A DNA stretch of 64,000 bases from Pelagibius sp050043265 (GCA_050043265.1 JBHJIR010000040.1:58901-122900), one strand, 5' to 3'. Counted from the first letter of the stretch, positions 8,061 through 17,800 are shown. Translations and numbers: made by a program. Notes: generated from the letters alone by a model not told the origin.

Positions 8061-8180
8061 GTCATCCCGGGGCTTGCCCCCGGGATCCATGGGCGCGCGC
8101 TGCGGCGCCGTCGCGCCCGATGTAAGATCAGTGCTGCGGCAAGGGCGATGGGTCTCGGCATCAAGTGCCGGGACGACAGC
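8061..8180. repeat. Palindromic intergenic repeat, copy A
   Basis: The segment opens with GTCATCCCGGGGCTTGCC (a hairpin, CCCGGGG against CCCCCGGG) and closes with AAGTGCCGGGACGACAGC, so its ends are inverted relative to each other. The same architecture and end sequences occur at 39795-39917. It lies between two permease genes of one operon. Such REP/RPE-like elements are common in alphaproteobacterial intergenic regions. Confidence 0.75.
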
Positions 8181-8233
8181 CTAGGGGTGGTGAGATGGTG
8201 CCACCTCGGCGAGCGTTCGTTGCACCCTTTTTG

Positions 8234-9091
8234 TCATGCAGCACTACCCTCCCCCTGGGCTTTGCGCACCAGCAGCGCCTGGGTGCACAGCAGAATCATC
8301 ATGACGCCGATCAGCAGAAAGCTGAGGGTGGCACCGAAGGGCCAGTCCCGCGCGGTGAGGAACTGGTCGTAGATGATGTTGCCGACCATCTGGAGCCGGC
8401 CGCCGCCCAGCAGGTCCGGGGTGATGAAGTTGCCGATGGAGAGCACGAAGACGAAGACCGCGCCGGCGGCGACGCCCGGCAGGGTCAGCGGCAGGGTGAC
8501 CCGCCAGAAGGTGCGCGGCGCCGAGGCGCCAAGATCCTCCGAAGCCTCCAGCACCTCCGGATTGAGGCGGCTGATCGAAGCGTAGATCGCCAGCACCACG
8601 AAGGGCAGGTAGTTGTAGACCAGACCGGTGACCACGGCGAAGTCGTTATAGAGCAGCGGCAGCGGTTCCGAGATCAGGCCGAGCGAGCCGAGGCCCTTGT
8701 TGATCAGACCCTCGCGGTTCAGCAGCACGATCCAGGCATAGGTGCGGATCAGGTAGTTGCTCCAGAACGGCAACATGACCAGCACCAGGTACGCGGTCTG
8801 CCGGCGGACGGGCGCCCGCGCAATCGCATAGGCGGCAGGGTAGCCGATCAACAGGGCGATGAGCGTAGCGAGGCCGGCGATCTTGGCCGACTTCAGGAAG
8901 ATCGAGAGGTAGAGCGGATCTATCGCCCTGGCGAAGTTTTCCAGCGTGAAGATGTAGTCGATGCCGCCGTAGACGCCACGCTCGAAGAAAGCAAAGACGA
9001 AGACGATGCCGCAGGGCACCACGAGCAGCAGCGCCAGCCAGGTAAGGCCGGGGCCGAGCAGCAGCCAGTCTCTGAGCAGCGAACGGGGCAT
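8234..9091 (-). CDS. potB: ABC transporter permease, PotB-like
   Basis: The 285-residue protein has six or so membrane segments and the EAA loop EASEDLGASAPRTFWRVTLPL near residue 195. The N-terminal hydrophobic segment (LGPGLTWLALLLVVPCGIVF) is followed by a large periplasmic loop, as in PotB. It is the second gene of the operon, after the binding-protein gene, and precedes the palindromic repeat. It forms the membrane channel with the PotC-like partner. Confidence 0.9.
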   Translation of the reverse strand: MPRSLLRDWLLLGPGLTWLALLLVVPCGIVFVFAFFERGVYGGIDYIFTLENFARAIDPLYLSIFLKSAKIAGLATLIALLIGYPAAYAIARAPVRRQTAYLVLVMLPFWSNYLIRTYAWIVLLNREGLINKGLGSLGLISEPLPLLYNDFAVVTGLVYNYLPFVVLAIYASISRLNPEVLEASEDLGASAPRTFWRVTLPLTLPGVAAGAVFVFVLSIGNFITPDLLGGGRLQMVGNIIYDQFLTARDWPFGATLSFLLIGVMMILLCTQALLVRKAQGEGSAA

Positions 9092-9119
9092 GAAAAACCG
9101 GATAGCGGGCGGAAAAGGG

Positions 9120-9186
9120 TTCCGCCGCCGCCCGGGAAGACCCCAACGGACGGCGGCGAACCGGGGTCCGGCCTACCTGGCCGGAC
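9120..9186 (-). other. Two intra-operon stem-loops after the binding-protein gene
   Basis: Downstream of the binding-protein stop (minus strand) there is a perfect eight-base stem (GTCCGGCC and GGCCGGAC, 9166-9173 and 9179-9186, five-base loop), then a ten-base stem with one bulge (9120-9130 with 9151-9160). Neither is followed by a T-run. Such structures between a binding-protein gene and its permease genes usually stabilise the upstream message, giving excess binding protein. Confidence 0.6.
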
Positions 9187-9209
9187 GCCGGTCTGATCGA
9201 ACGCCGGGC

Positions 9210-10265
9210 CTAGTTCGAGGCCAGGATTTCCGTGACGGTCTTGGAGAAGGCCTTCTGGCCCTTGCCGAGATCGCGCAGCTGCTCCTGCTTCAGCAATTCC
9301 GCCGGCGTCATACCGAGGTTGGGGAACTGCGCCACCAGGGCCGGGTCGAGGGCTTCCATGGCCGCCTTGTTCGGGACCTTGTAGAGGATGTTGGCCGGCA
9401 CCCAGGCGCCGTTGTCCGCACGCAGAACGAAGTCGATGAACTTCATGGCGGCGTCCTTGTTCTCCGAGGCTTCCGTCACCACCATGGTGTCGACCCAGAG
9501 ATCGGAGCCTTCCTTGGGGATCACGTATTTGATGTCGGCGTTCTCACCGATGCCGTAGTTGCACCAGCCGTCCCAGGCCTGCACCAGTTCCGCCTCGCCG
9601 GAGACCAGCTTGGCATAGAAGGTGGTGTCGTCGTAGGCCAGGAGGTCCTTCTTGGCGGAAATCAGCAGGTCCTTGGCAGCGTCCAGGTCGGCGGCATCGG
9701 TCGAGTTGACCGACTTGCCTTCCGCCAGGAAGGCGGCGGCCATCAGCCAGCGGTCGGTCGACAGCATGGTGACCTTGCCCTTCAGGGCGTCGGCCGGCTT
9801 CAGCAGGTCCATCCAGCTGTCCGGCGTGCCGCTGACCAGATCCGAGCGGTAGCACAGACCGGTGGTGCCCCAGGCGTAGGGCACCGAGACCGTGTTGCCC
9901 GGGTCGTATTCCAGCGTCCCGGCCTCGGGGTAGAGGTTTTTCAGGTTGGGGATCTTCGCATGGTCGAGTTCAGCAACCAGACCCAGGTTCTTCAGCGCCT
10001 CGACGAAGGGCGAAGAGACGAAGAGCACGTCGTAGCCCTTGCCTTTGCCGGCGACCACCTTGCCCATGATCTCCTCGTTGGTGGCATGTACCGCCAGCTC
10101 GGCCTCGATGCCGGTCTCCGCCGTGAAGCGCTCCAGCATGTCCGCTGGCATGTAACCGTCCCAGTTGGAGATCACGATCTTGCCGGCGGCCTCAGCCCCC
10201 CCGGCAAAAGCCACAACGGCGGCGCCGGCCAGCAGCGCGGCGCCCAACTTATTGAATTTGCCCAT
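9210..10265 (-). CDS. potD: Periplasmic binding protein of a polyamine-type ABC transporter (PotD/PotF-like)
   Basis: The 351-residue protein has a Sec signal (GAALLAGAAVVAFAGGAEA, cleavage near residue 27) and then KIVISNWDGYMPADMLERF, the usual start of spermidine/putrescine-type binding proteins. The segment YAWGTTGLCYRSD and AWDGWCNYGIG are also family-typical. It is the first gene of the operon and has a GGGAG ribosome site eight bases before the ATG. Aromatic and acidic residues line the pocket in this family, which also contains binders of other cationic amines, so the ligand could be a polyamine or a quaternary amine. An inverted repeat lies upstream. Confidence 0.9.
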   Translation of the reverse strand: MGKFNKLGAALLAGAAVVAFAGGAEAAGKIVISNWDGYMPADMLERFTAETGIEAELAVHATNEEIMGKVVAGKGKGYDVLFVSSPFVEALKNLGLVAELDHAKIPNLKNLYPEAGTLEYDPGNTVSVPYAWGTTGLCYRSDLVSGTPDSWMDLLKPADALKGKVTMLSTDRWLMAAAFLAEGKSVNSTDAADLDAAKDLLISAKKDLLAYDDTTFYAKLVSGEAELVQAWDGWCNYGIGENADIKYVIPKEGSDLWVDTMVVTEASENKDAAMKFIDFVLRADNGAWVPANILYKVPNKAAMEALDPALVAQFPNLGMTPAELLKQEQLRDLGKGQKAFSKTVTEILASN

Positions 10266-10369
10266 TTTTAGACTCCCGTTCGCTGCTTTTTGCTGCCCTG
10301 TTTGTTGGCCCCGGCATAACCGGCCGGTTTTCCCGGCTCCCTCTGGCCACGCCAGCCAAGGCGCCTATG

Positions 10370-10395
10370 TTGTACTGATTTATAAAAAAGTACAA
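10370..10395. promoter_or_regulatory. Inverted repeat before the polyamine/cupin operon
   Basis: TTGTACT (10370-10376) and AGTACAA (10389-10395) form a seven-base dyad separated by an AT-rich 12-base spacer, about 105 bases before the start codon of the binding-protein gene. TTGTAC-type half-sites are typical of GntR/FCD regulators, two of which are encoded nearby. The AT-rich spacer could also overlap a promoter. The regulator is not known. Confidence 0.5.
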
Positions 10396-10497
10396 TGAAG
10401 AATCCGGCAGGAAACCCGATCTGTCGCGCCTGCGCCGCGGCGAGGCGGTGCGCAAGGCCGGCGGCCCGATCCTGGGTCCCGGTCGACGACGCCCGCT

Positions 10498-13065
10498 TCA
10501 GTCCACGAGCAGCAGTTTGATGATCGCGTCGCGGTCGTAGGGTTTTGCCACTCTGGGCACGGCACGGAGGGTTTCCGGGTAGTTGCCAGTGTCGCCATAT
10601 CCGCTGGCGAAGGCGATTTTGACGCCCTTGGCGGCCAATTCTTCGGCGAGCGCGAAGCTCGTCTGGTTGCCCAGATTGACGTCGAGCAGCACAAGGTCGA
10701 AGTCCCTATCGTTCAGGGCACCGTATGCCTCGTCCAGATTCCCGACCACGTCGACCGTCTGGCAACCGAGCCCCTGAAACAGGCTTTCGGCCTCCATCCC
10801 GATGATCAGATTGTCTTCGACGATCAGGACCGAATTGGGAGTCTCCACCTGCGCGACGGTGGCGGTATCGCCGGCAACGGCGCTGCTCTTCGCCACTTTC
10901 TCAGGGCGTTTCACATAGACAGCGGGAATTTCGAACTGGGCGCGCAGCCCGGCGAGCCGGAACTCGATGCTGGCCTTGCCATTCAGTTCATAGGGCACCG
11001 ACCGCTCGACGAGAGTCGAGCCGAACCCGCGCCGCGTCGGCGGCTGGACCGCCGGCCCGCCTTTTTCTTCCCAGACGATCTGCAAGGCGCCGCTGTCCGC
11101 CAACCGCGTTGTCACCAAAATTGTCCCGCGCCGATCCGACAGCGCGCCGTACTTGGCCGCGTTCGTCACGAGTTCATGGACGACCAGCGCGACAGTCGAA
11201 AAGGCCTGCGGTTCGAGCAGATAGTCTGCGCCCTGCAGAACGACCCGATCCGCCTTGTCCATCAGGTAACTCTTTGCCTCGGTGTGCAGCAGGTCGGCAA
11301 ATGAAGAAGCCGCCCAGTTCTTTTGGGTGATCTGATCGTGCGCACGGGCCAGAGCCTGGATCCGGCTGTTGAGGATAGCGACATATTCGGTCGTCGACAG
11401 TTCTTTGGATCGGCTCTGCGAGATGAGGCCCTTGACCAGTCCCAGAATATTGCGCACCCGATGGTTCAGCTCGGCGACCAGCAGCTCCTGCCGTTCCTGC
11501 GCGCTCTTGCGCTCCCTGGTGGCTTCCTCGCTCAAGCGAAGGACGACTTCCAGGAGTGTCAGGCGCAGCTGCGATGCGGCACGCAGATCCGACGGAGTCC
11601 ACGGCTCGCTCTGCCGCTCGACGATCGCGCGCCAGGCCTCGAAGCTCTTACGGGGCGTCAACCGGATACCGTTCGGGCCGACGGTTGCCGGCTTCGCCGG
11701 ATTGCCGGCCCAATCGACCGTCTTGATGACCTCCTTGCGGAAGAAGACGATGTAGTCGCGCGGCGAGCGGGAGATCGGAATGGCCAGGATGCCGGCCGCC
11801 CGCTGAACGAAGTCGGCCGCCTCAGGCATCACCGAACTCAGCTCGTGACTGGTGAAGATGGCATTGGCCGACGACCGGTTGAGAAATTTGACAATCTGGG
11901 CAAATTCGTCGGTTGTGGGGGTCGTCCCCTCGAGGTGAACCTCGCCTTCGAGCGCGACACCGACACCGTGCGCGTCAACGACCGAAGCAAACTCCTGCAA
12001 CAGCGGAACGATCTGGTGGACAGCCTGTTCGTTGGGAAGAACGGAACTGGTGAAGGTATTGGTCAGCTGGCGAACCTGGTCATCGGTCCGGATCGACTCG
12101 GCATTCAGCTTTCCGGACAGCAAAAGCGAAAACATCTGCCCGAACAGTTCCGTCGCCGCGCGCACCGCCTGGCCGAGCGCCATGGGCGCCCCGTGATGAC
12201 AGGCAAAGAGCCCCCACAGTTTGCCGTCGACGATGATGGAAACCGACATCGAGGCCGCCACGCCCATGTTGGCGAGGTATTCCAGATGGATCGACGAGAC
12301 GCTGCGCAGAACACTTTGCGACAGATCGAGCACTTCCCCGCTGGGCGCGCGTTCCGGATAGAGCGCCACACCGCGATCACTGACGTTGGCGATGATACGG
12401 ATCGGATTCGCCAGGTAGAGTGCCCGCGCCTGCTGCGGAATGTCTGAAGCCGGATAGCGCAGGTTCAAGAACGGCTCGAGACTGCGCACTTTGGCTTCGG
12501 CGACAACTTCACCGCTGCCGTCATGAAGAAACCGGTAGACCATAACGCGGTCAAATCGCGTGAGCGCCTGAAGATAGCGGGCCGCATCGTTGCAGAACCT
12601 GGCCACGCTGTCGGTGTCGGCAAGGCGCGACATCATCGTGCGGACGGCGCCGATGTCGTCGTCCGTCTCGGCATTGCCTTGGACCGGCTCGAACTCCAAG
12701 ACGATTGTCTCGCCGGACAGGTGGACGGAACAGTCGAAGACCGGCCCGTCATCGCCGACCCGCAACTTGCGCACGCGCTCGACGCCTTCCTGGCCGCGCA
12801 GAAACTGCAGACGGTTCCTGATGCGATGGACGGATTCCCCGCCGAGCAGATCCGGCAGATGCTCGCCGACCACGTCTTCGGCAGTACGCCCGAGGAAGTT
12901 CGCGATATTCTCCGACGCGCAAGAGGCGATCCAGTCGAGCGACGTTCCCAGCAGAAATCCGAACGACTGTACTTTGCCCAGCTTGTGGATCGGCTCCCGG
13001 TCGCAATTGGTCAGGTCCACCTGACCGGGCTGCCCTATGGATTCGTCTGTAAATTTGCTTGTCAT
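10498..13065 (-). CDS. bphP: Bacteriophytochrome HWE-family histidine kinase with receiver domain
   Basis: The 855-residue photoreceptor has PAS, GAF, PHY, HWE kinase and receiver modules in that order. Biliverdin-binding Cys21 lies in the N-terminal NCDREPIHKLGKVQSFG segment. The GAF domain has PASDIPQQARALY and the HLEYLANMGVAASMSVSI stretch; the PHY tongue shows FFRKEVIKTVDWAGNP and LTPRKSFEAW. The phosphorylation site is the His of AELNHRVRNILGLV (about residue 535), and VHELVTNAAKYGAL plus GFGST form the ATPase part. The last 120 residues are a receiver with phospho-acceptor Asp in LVLLDVNLG and Lys in VAKPYD. It is translationally coupled (ATGA) to the heme oxygenase gene. Output partners are not encoded nearby. 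Confidence 0.95.
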   Translation of the reverse strand: MTSKFTDESIGQPGQVDLTNCDREPIHKLGKVQSFGFLLGTSLDWIASCASENIANFLGRTAEDVVGEHLPDLLGGESVHRIRNRLQFLRGQEGVERVRKLRVGDDGPVFDCSVHLSGETIVLEFEPVQGNAETDDDIGAVRTMMSRLADTDSVARFCNDAARYLQALTRFDRVMVYRFLHDGSGEVVAEAKVRSLEPFLNLRYPASDIPQQARALYLANPIRIIANVSDRGVALYPERAPSGEVLDLSQSVLRSVSSIHLEYLANMGVAASMSVSIIVDGKLWGLFACHHGAPMALGQAVRAATELFGQMFSLLLSGKLNAESIRTDDQVRQLTNTFTSSVLPNEQAVHQIVPLLQEFASVVDAHGVGVALEGEVHLEGTTPTTDEFAQIVKFLNRSSANAIFTSHELSSVMPEAADFVQRAAGILAIPISRSPRDYIVFFRKEVIKTVDWAGNPAKPATVGPNGIRLTPRKSFEAWRAIVERQSEPWTPSDLRAASQLRLTLLEVVLRLSEEATRERKSAQERQELLVAELNHRVRNILGLVKGLISQSRSKELSTTEYVAILNSRIQALARAHDQITQKNWAASSFADLLHTEAKSYLMDKADRVVLQGADYLLEPQAFSTVALVVHELVTNAAKYGALSDRRGTILVTTRLADSGALQIVWEEKGGPAVQPPTRRGFGSTLVERSVPYELNGKASIEFRLAGLRAQFEIPAVYVKRPEKVAKSSAVAGDTATVAQVETPNSVLIVEDNLIIGMEAESLFQGLGCQTVDVVGNLDEAYGALNDRDFDLVLLDVNLGNQTSFALAEELAAKGVKIAFASGYGDTGNYPETLRAVPRVAKPYDRDAIIKLLLVD

Positions 13066-13652
13066 TGCCCAAGTTCTCGGAGGCGCTGCCGCGCCTCTTG
13101 CTCATACAAAAGGAATACCGCCTGCGCCGAAGCGACGGCAGCGGTGACAAACCCCTCTTCCCGCGGCAAGCGGGCCAGCCACACCGTGAATGAAGGCCAT
13201 AGCTTCGTCTCGACGCCATGTTCAAGAAAAGCTGTTGGAAAACCAGCCGGCCCAGCCTGGACCTGCCGCAGGAGAAGACGTCCCCCCAGACGCGACCCTT
13301 CCAGCACGTACAACATACCGGCTTTGACCGCCAGACTGTTATCAAAGGAAAAAGGGCGGAGATCAAAGGATAAGGAACAGGCCGTGGCAGGCTGCATCTG
13401 AAGATTGCCCAGATCATCCAGCAATGCCGCTCCCCGCGAGCGCTCCGGCCAATCCGGCAGGTCGTCGGCCACCGCGTTGTCCACCAGCCAGCGCTCCAGC
13501 GGCAAGAGAACGGCGGCGTGGAGCTGCAGGAAGTCCCGGTAATCCTGCGGCACCGATAGGTCGAGCGTGGAGACCGCCCGGTCCAGCCGGGCATGGTCCG
13601 GAGCGGTCGCCGCACGCAGGACGGAGCGTAGATCCGGTGCCATTTCGTTCAT
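13062..13652 (-). CDS. bphO: Biliverdin-producing heme oxygenase
   Basis: The 196-residue protein has the all-helical heme-oxygenase pattern: proximal His in ATAPDHARLDRAVS near residue 20, and the distal helix GMLYVLEGSRLGGRLL near residue 112, whose glycines sit over the heme. It opens heme to biliverdin, the chromophore of the phytochrome encoded next; their genes overlap by four bases. The pair is a standard light-sensing operon. It is shorter than canonical HmuO and matches BphO in length. Confidence 0.93.
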   Translation of the reverse strand: MNEMAPDLRSVLRAATAPDHARLDRAVSTLDLSVPQDYRDFLQLHAAVLLPLERWLVDNAVADDLPDWPERSRGAALLDDLGNLQMQPATACSLSFDLRPFSFDNSLAVKAGMLYVLEGSRLGGRLLLRQVQAGPAGFPTAFLEHGVETKLWPSFTVWLARLPREEGFVTAAVASAQAVFLLYEQEARQRLRELGQ

Positions 13653-13659
13653 CGGCTGC

Positions 13660-14580
13660 CTAGACCCGCGTCAGCCGGCGGTGCGCCAGGGCGCGCACCT
13701 TGTCGAAGTTGGGGCGGACCTCCTGCGACACCGCGATGTGGTCGCGCAGCAGCACGGCGGCGCGCTTGAAATCCCCCGCGTCGAAGGCGTCAAGAATAGC
13801 GAGGTGCTCGCGGCAGGAATCGCGCAGGCGGTCGCGGTCGTTATAGTTCTCGTACTCGCTGAGGCGGCGCAGGCGGGTCTGCAGACGGATCGCGTGGGCG
13901 AGGAAACGGTTGCCGCAGAATTCGCCGATGGCCTCGTGGAAATCGGCATCGGCCTCGAACAGCTCGGCCATCGGCACCGCTTCGATGCCGGCCTGCAGCA
14001 GAGCGGCGTGATGCGCCCGCAGGCGCTTCATGCGCTGGGGGTCGGGATGGAAGCCAGGCTCCAGCACCGCGGCCGGTTCGACCAAAAGCCGGAACCGGTA
14101 GCTCTCGTCGTAGGCCTTGGCGTCGTTCAGCACCGGACCGAAGAGGTAACCGCGCCCCGGCGCGCGCTCGATAACGCCGTCCTCCGACATCTGGGCCAGC
14201 ACCCGATTGGCCATCGCGCGGTCGCAGTCGTAGCGCCGCATGACGTCGCTGACCGCGACCTGCGACGGAATCAGGTTGGCAAAGCGCGCGCGCACCAGAT
14301 CGCGGTACATCACCGCCTCTTCCGGCTCCGGCAACGCCACCGCGGCAAACGCCGCGCCATCGCTGTCGAGGGCGAGGAAGTAGCCCTGGCCCGGCGCCGG
14401 CTTCACCGCGCCGAGGTCCTTGAGCAGGGCCAGCGCCGCACGCACCGGCGAGCGCGAGACGCCAAGGCGCTCAGCCAGCTTCACCTCGGCCAGGTGGGCG
14501 CCGGCGGCAAGGCCGTCGTGCCGGGCAATCTCCAGGATCCGCCGCGCCAGTGCCGTGGTCTTCGCCCGGGGTGCCGTCAT
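13660..14580 (-). CDS. FCD-domain GntR-type regulator with two winged-helix domains
   Basis: The 306-residue protein begins with a winged helix (about residues 8-66: AGAHLAEVKLAERLGVSRSP is the helix-turn-helix), then a second, similar winged helix (about 88-150: IPSQVAVSDVMRRYDCDRAM and the wing GVIERAPGRGYLF), and finally an FCD-like helical domain (about 155-290) with FEADADFHEAIGEFCGN and SCREHLAILDAFDAGD, whose Asp and His residues could bind metal. The usual family length is 220-250 with one winged helix, so the extra domain is real and unusual. It starts seven bases before the heme oxygenase gene and could be co-transcribed with it; it is divergent from the GGDEF-EAL gene. Targets and ligand are unknown. 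Confidence 0.85.
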   Translation of the reverse strand: MTAPRAKTTALARRILEIARHDGLAAGAHLAEVKLAERLGVSRSPVRAALALLKDLGAVKPAPGQGYFLALDSDGAAFAAVALPEPEEAVMYRDLVRARFANLIPSQVAVSDVMRRYDCDRAMANRVLAQMSEDGVIERAPGRGYLFGPVLNDAKAYDESYRFRLLVEPAAVLEPGFHPDPQRMKRLRAHHAALLQAGIEAVPMAELFEADADFHEAIGEFCGNRFLAHAIRLQTRLRRLSEYENYNDRDRLRDSCREHLAILDAFDAGDFKRAAVLLRDHIAVSQEVRPNFDKVRALAHRRLTRV

Positions 14581-14826
14581 CCGCCTTCTATCCAGGGTGT
14601 ATCCGATGCCAGCACTCTAGGCCCTGGAATCGGAAAGGAAAACGCCCGCCCGCAGAAATCCGGGAATTCCGCCGCTGCCCCGGTCGCCATAGAGGGCCAT
14701 GGAGGGGCCACGGAAGGGGCCCTGGAGGACCAGCGTACCGGCGGCGGGAATCGCCGCTCGTTAACATCGCTTTAGGCTCAAACGCGTAGAAATAATAATC
14801 ATTTCGATTATTTCCGGAAATCGAGG

Positions 14827-17800
14827 ATGCTGGACGTGGATCGGTCCAAAATAGCCGGGCGCCTGCGGCGCAAGCCCAATCCCACGCCCGCCAGTCACCG
14901 GCAAGCCGGCGTCCTGCTGCCGTTGCCGGCGGCAAAAGGCGCAAGCTATGGCCGCTGGGTCGTGCCGGCGTCCCTGACCGCTGTTGCGCTGATCGTTGCG
15001 TCCTGGTTCGCCTTCGATGCGATCCTGGATACGCTGACGGTCGACATAGGGGCGGACAGCAGAAGCTGGGGCCATATCCTGCTGCATACGGGCTTCGCCG
15101 TCAGCCTGCTGGTCTGCGGCGGCATGGCATTCATCTTCGCCCGCAACAACTGGCAGCGGTGGCGTTCCGAACACCTGACCGCCGAGTTGGCCCTGCGCGC
15201 CAGCCTGCATCGCATGCAGTCCCAGTTCGAAGCGGTCGGTCGCGTGGGCCAAGCCGAGACCCTGCTGACCGGCGATATCCAGGCGCTGGCCCAGGAGATC
15301 ACCAAGACGGCAGCGGGCACCATCGGCTGCGAACGGGTGAACATCTGGCGCTTCAACGACGACGAGAGCGAGTTGCACTGCGTCGACCTCTACGAAACCA
15401 CGCCGGGCCGCCATTCCGCTGGGCTGATCCTGCGCGAGGCAGAATTCCGCAACGAATTCGAGGCGCTGAAGACCTGGCGCTATATCGACGCCGACGACCC
15501 ACTGACCGACGCCCGCCTGACCGGCTATATCGAGAGCTACATCAAACCGCTGGGCATCACCTCGATGCTCGACACCGCAATCCGCGTCTGCGGCCGCAAT
15601 CTCGGCGTCATCTGCTTCGAGCATGTCGGCAGACCGCACCGCTGGCAGCAGGACGAGATCGCCTTTGCCGGCCAGTTGGCCGACAAGTTCGCCTTCGGCC
15701 TGATGAACAGCTGGCGCCGCGAGGCGGAGGCCAATCTGCGCACCAGCGAAGCGTCGCTGGCGGCGGCCCAGGTCATCGCGCGCCTGGGCAGTTGGGAGAT
15801 GGACGTCGAGCAGCAGCAGCTGACCTGGTCGGCGGAGACATACCGAATCTTCGGCGTCGACCGCGACAGCTTCGTGCCGACGCCCGCCGCGGTCATCGCG
15901 CGCATCCATCCCGACGACCGCAATGCCGCCCTGCAACGCTACGGCAACGCCCTGGCCAACAGCGCCGAATACGAAGGCGAATACCGCATCGTCCTCGACG
16001 ACGGCAGCATCAAGACGATCCACGAACGCGGCCGCAGCTTCTTCCAGGACGGCCGCCCGCAGCGCACCGTCGGCACCCTGCAGGACGTCACCGAGCGCAA
16101 AGCCGCCGAGGTCGCGCTGGCCTACCGCGACCGCATCCTGCATGCGGTGACGGTCGGCACTGCCCGGCTGCTGGAAGAAGGCTCGCTCGCCAAAGGCATG
16201 CCGCGGGCCCTGAAGATCCTCGGCAAGGCGATCGGCGTCGACCGCGTCCTGGTTTTCGAAAGCAACGCGGACGGCGAAGCACCCCCCGCACTGCGCTATT
16301 GCTGGGAGGCGCCCGACGTGCCGGTGCGCATGGAAACCATCGGGCTGGCCGGTCTGAAAGCGGACTTCGAGGTTCTGCGGGCCTGGGGTGCGCCGCTGGA
16401 GGAAGGCCATTCGGTGGTTACCCACCGGAACGAAACCAGCGGTCCGCTGCGTGACCTGTTCGACAGGTTGCAAAACAAATCCGTTCTGCTGATGCCGATC
16501 TTCGCGGCCGGCCACCTGTGGGGCGTCATCGGACTCGACGCCTGCAAGGCCGAACGCGCCTGGACGACCATTGAGATCGAAACCCTGGCGACTTTCGCGC
16601 GGGTCATCGGCAGCCTGGTTCGAAGCGACGCCATCCGGCGCTCGCTGGAGAGCAGCGAGGAACGCTTCCGCGCGGTCAGCGAGGCCGCCAAGGACGCCAT
16701 CCTGATGATCGACGCCGAGGGGCAGATCGCCTACTGGAACCGGGCCGCGGAAAGAATCCTCGGCTATGGCGCCACGGAGGCCGCGGGCCGCCCGATCGAG
16801 GCCTGGCTGGTGCCGGAACGTCACCGTGGCACCCTCGGCCAAGCCCTGGCGGACCTCGCAGCCGACGGTAGCCGCGCCGAGACCGGCAAGACGCTGGAAC
16901 TCGCCGCCCTGCACCGCAGCGGCGCGGAGGTCCCGGTGGAGCTCTCTATCGCGTCGATGAACATTGCCGAAACCTGGTATGCGGTTGGCATCCTGCGCGA
17001 CGTCAGCGAGCGCAAGCAGGCGGAACGCCGGATGGTGCAGATGGCGCGCACCGACGAACTGACCGGCCTGTCCAATCGGCGCACCTTCGTCGAAGCCGCC
17101 CAGCAGGCCATCGCCCGCGCCCGCCGCACGAAGGAAGGCTTCGCGGTACTCTACCTCGATCTCGACCACTTCAAGGACGTCAACGATATCCTGGGCCACC
17201 CCGTCGGCGACGAGCTGCTGCGCCACGTATCCTCCAGACTGACCCAGTGCATTCGCGAAACCGACGCCGTGGCGCGCTTCGGCGGCGACGAGTTCGCCGT
17301 GCTGGCCACCAACGTGCAGGACCCGGCGGGGTTGGGCATCGTGGCGAGCCGCATCCTCGCCGCGCTGCGCAAACCCTTCAAGGTGCAGGGCAACGTCATC
17401 CGCACCGGCGCCAGCATCGGCATCGCGACCTACGGTTCCGAGTCGCCGGACCCCGAATCGCTGCTGTCACACGCCGATATCGCGCTCTACCGCGCCAAGC
17501 AGGAAGGCCGCGGCATCTATTGCTTCTTCACCGAGAGCATGGACATCGAGGTGCGCGAGCGCGTGCGCCTCGCCGCCGAACTGCGCGAGCCCATCGCCCA
17601 GTCAGCGCTGCACCTCGCCTATCAGCCCCAGGTCGACAGCGAGACCGGCCGCATCGTCGGCCTGGAGGCGCTGCTGCGCTGGCAACATCCGCGGCTGGGC
17701 TTCGTGCCGCCCGACAAGTTCGTCGCCACCGCCGAGACCACCGGACAGATCTCAGCGCTGGGCCACTGGGTATTGGAGACCGCCTGCGGCCAGGTCCGCC

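Noticed and set aside
14761..17226. Long open frame (821 codons) on the minus strand
   Set aside because: It is antisense to the GGDEF-EAL gene, whose domains and motifs are unmistakable. Its composition (rich in Gly, Asp, Val, His, Gln) is that of the reverse of GC-rich codons, and it has no recognisable domain.
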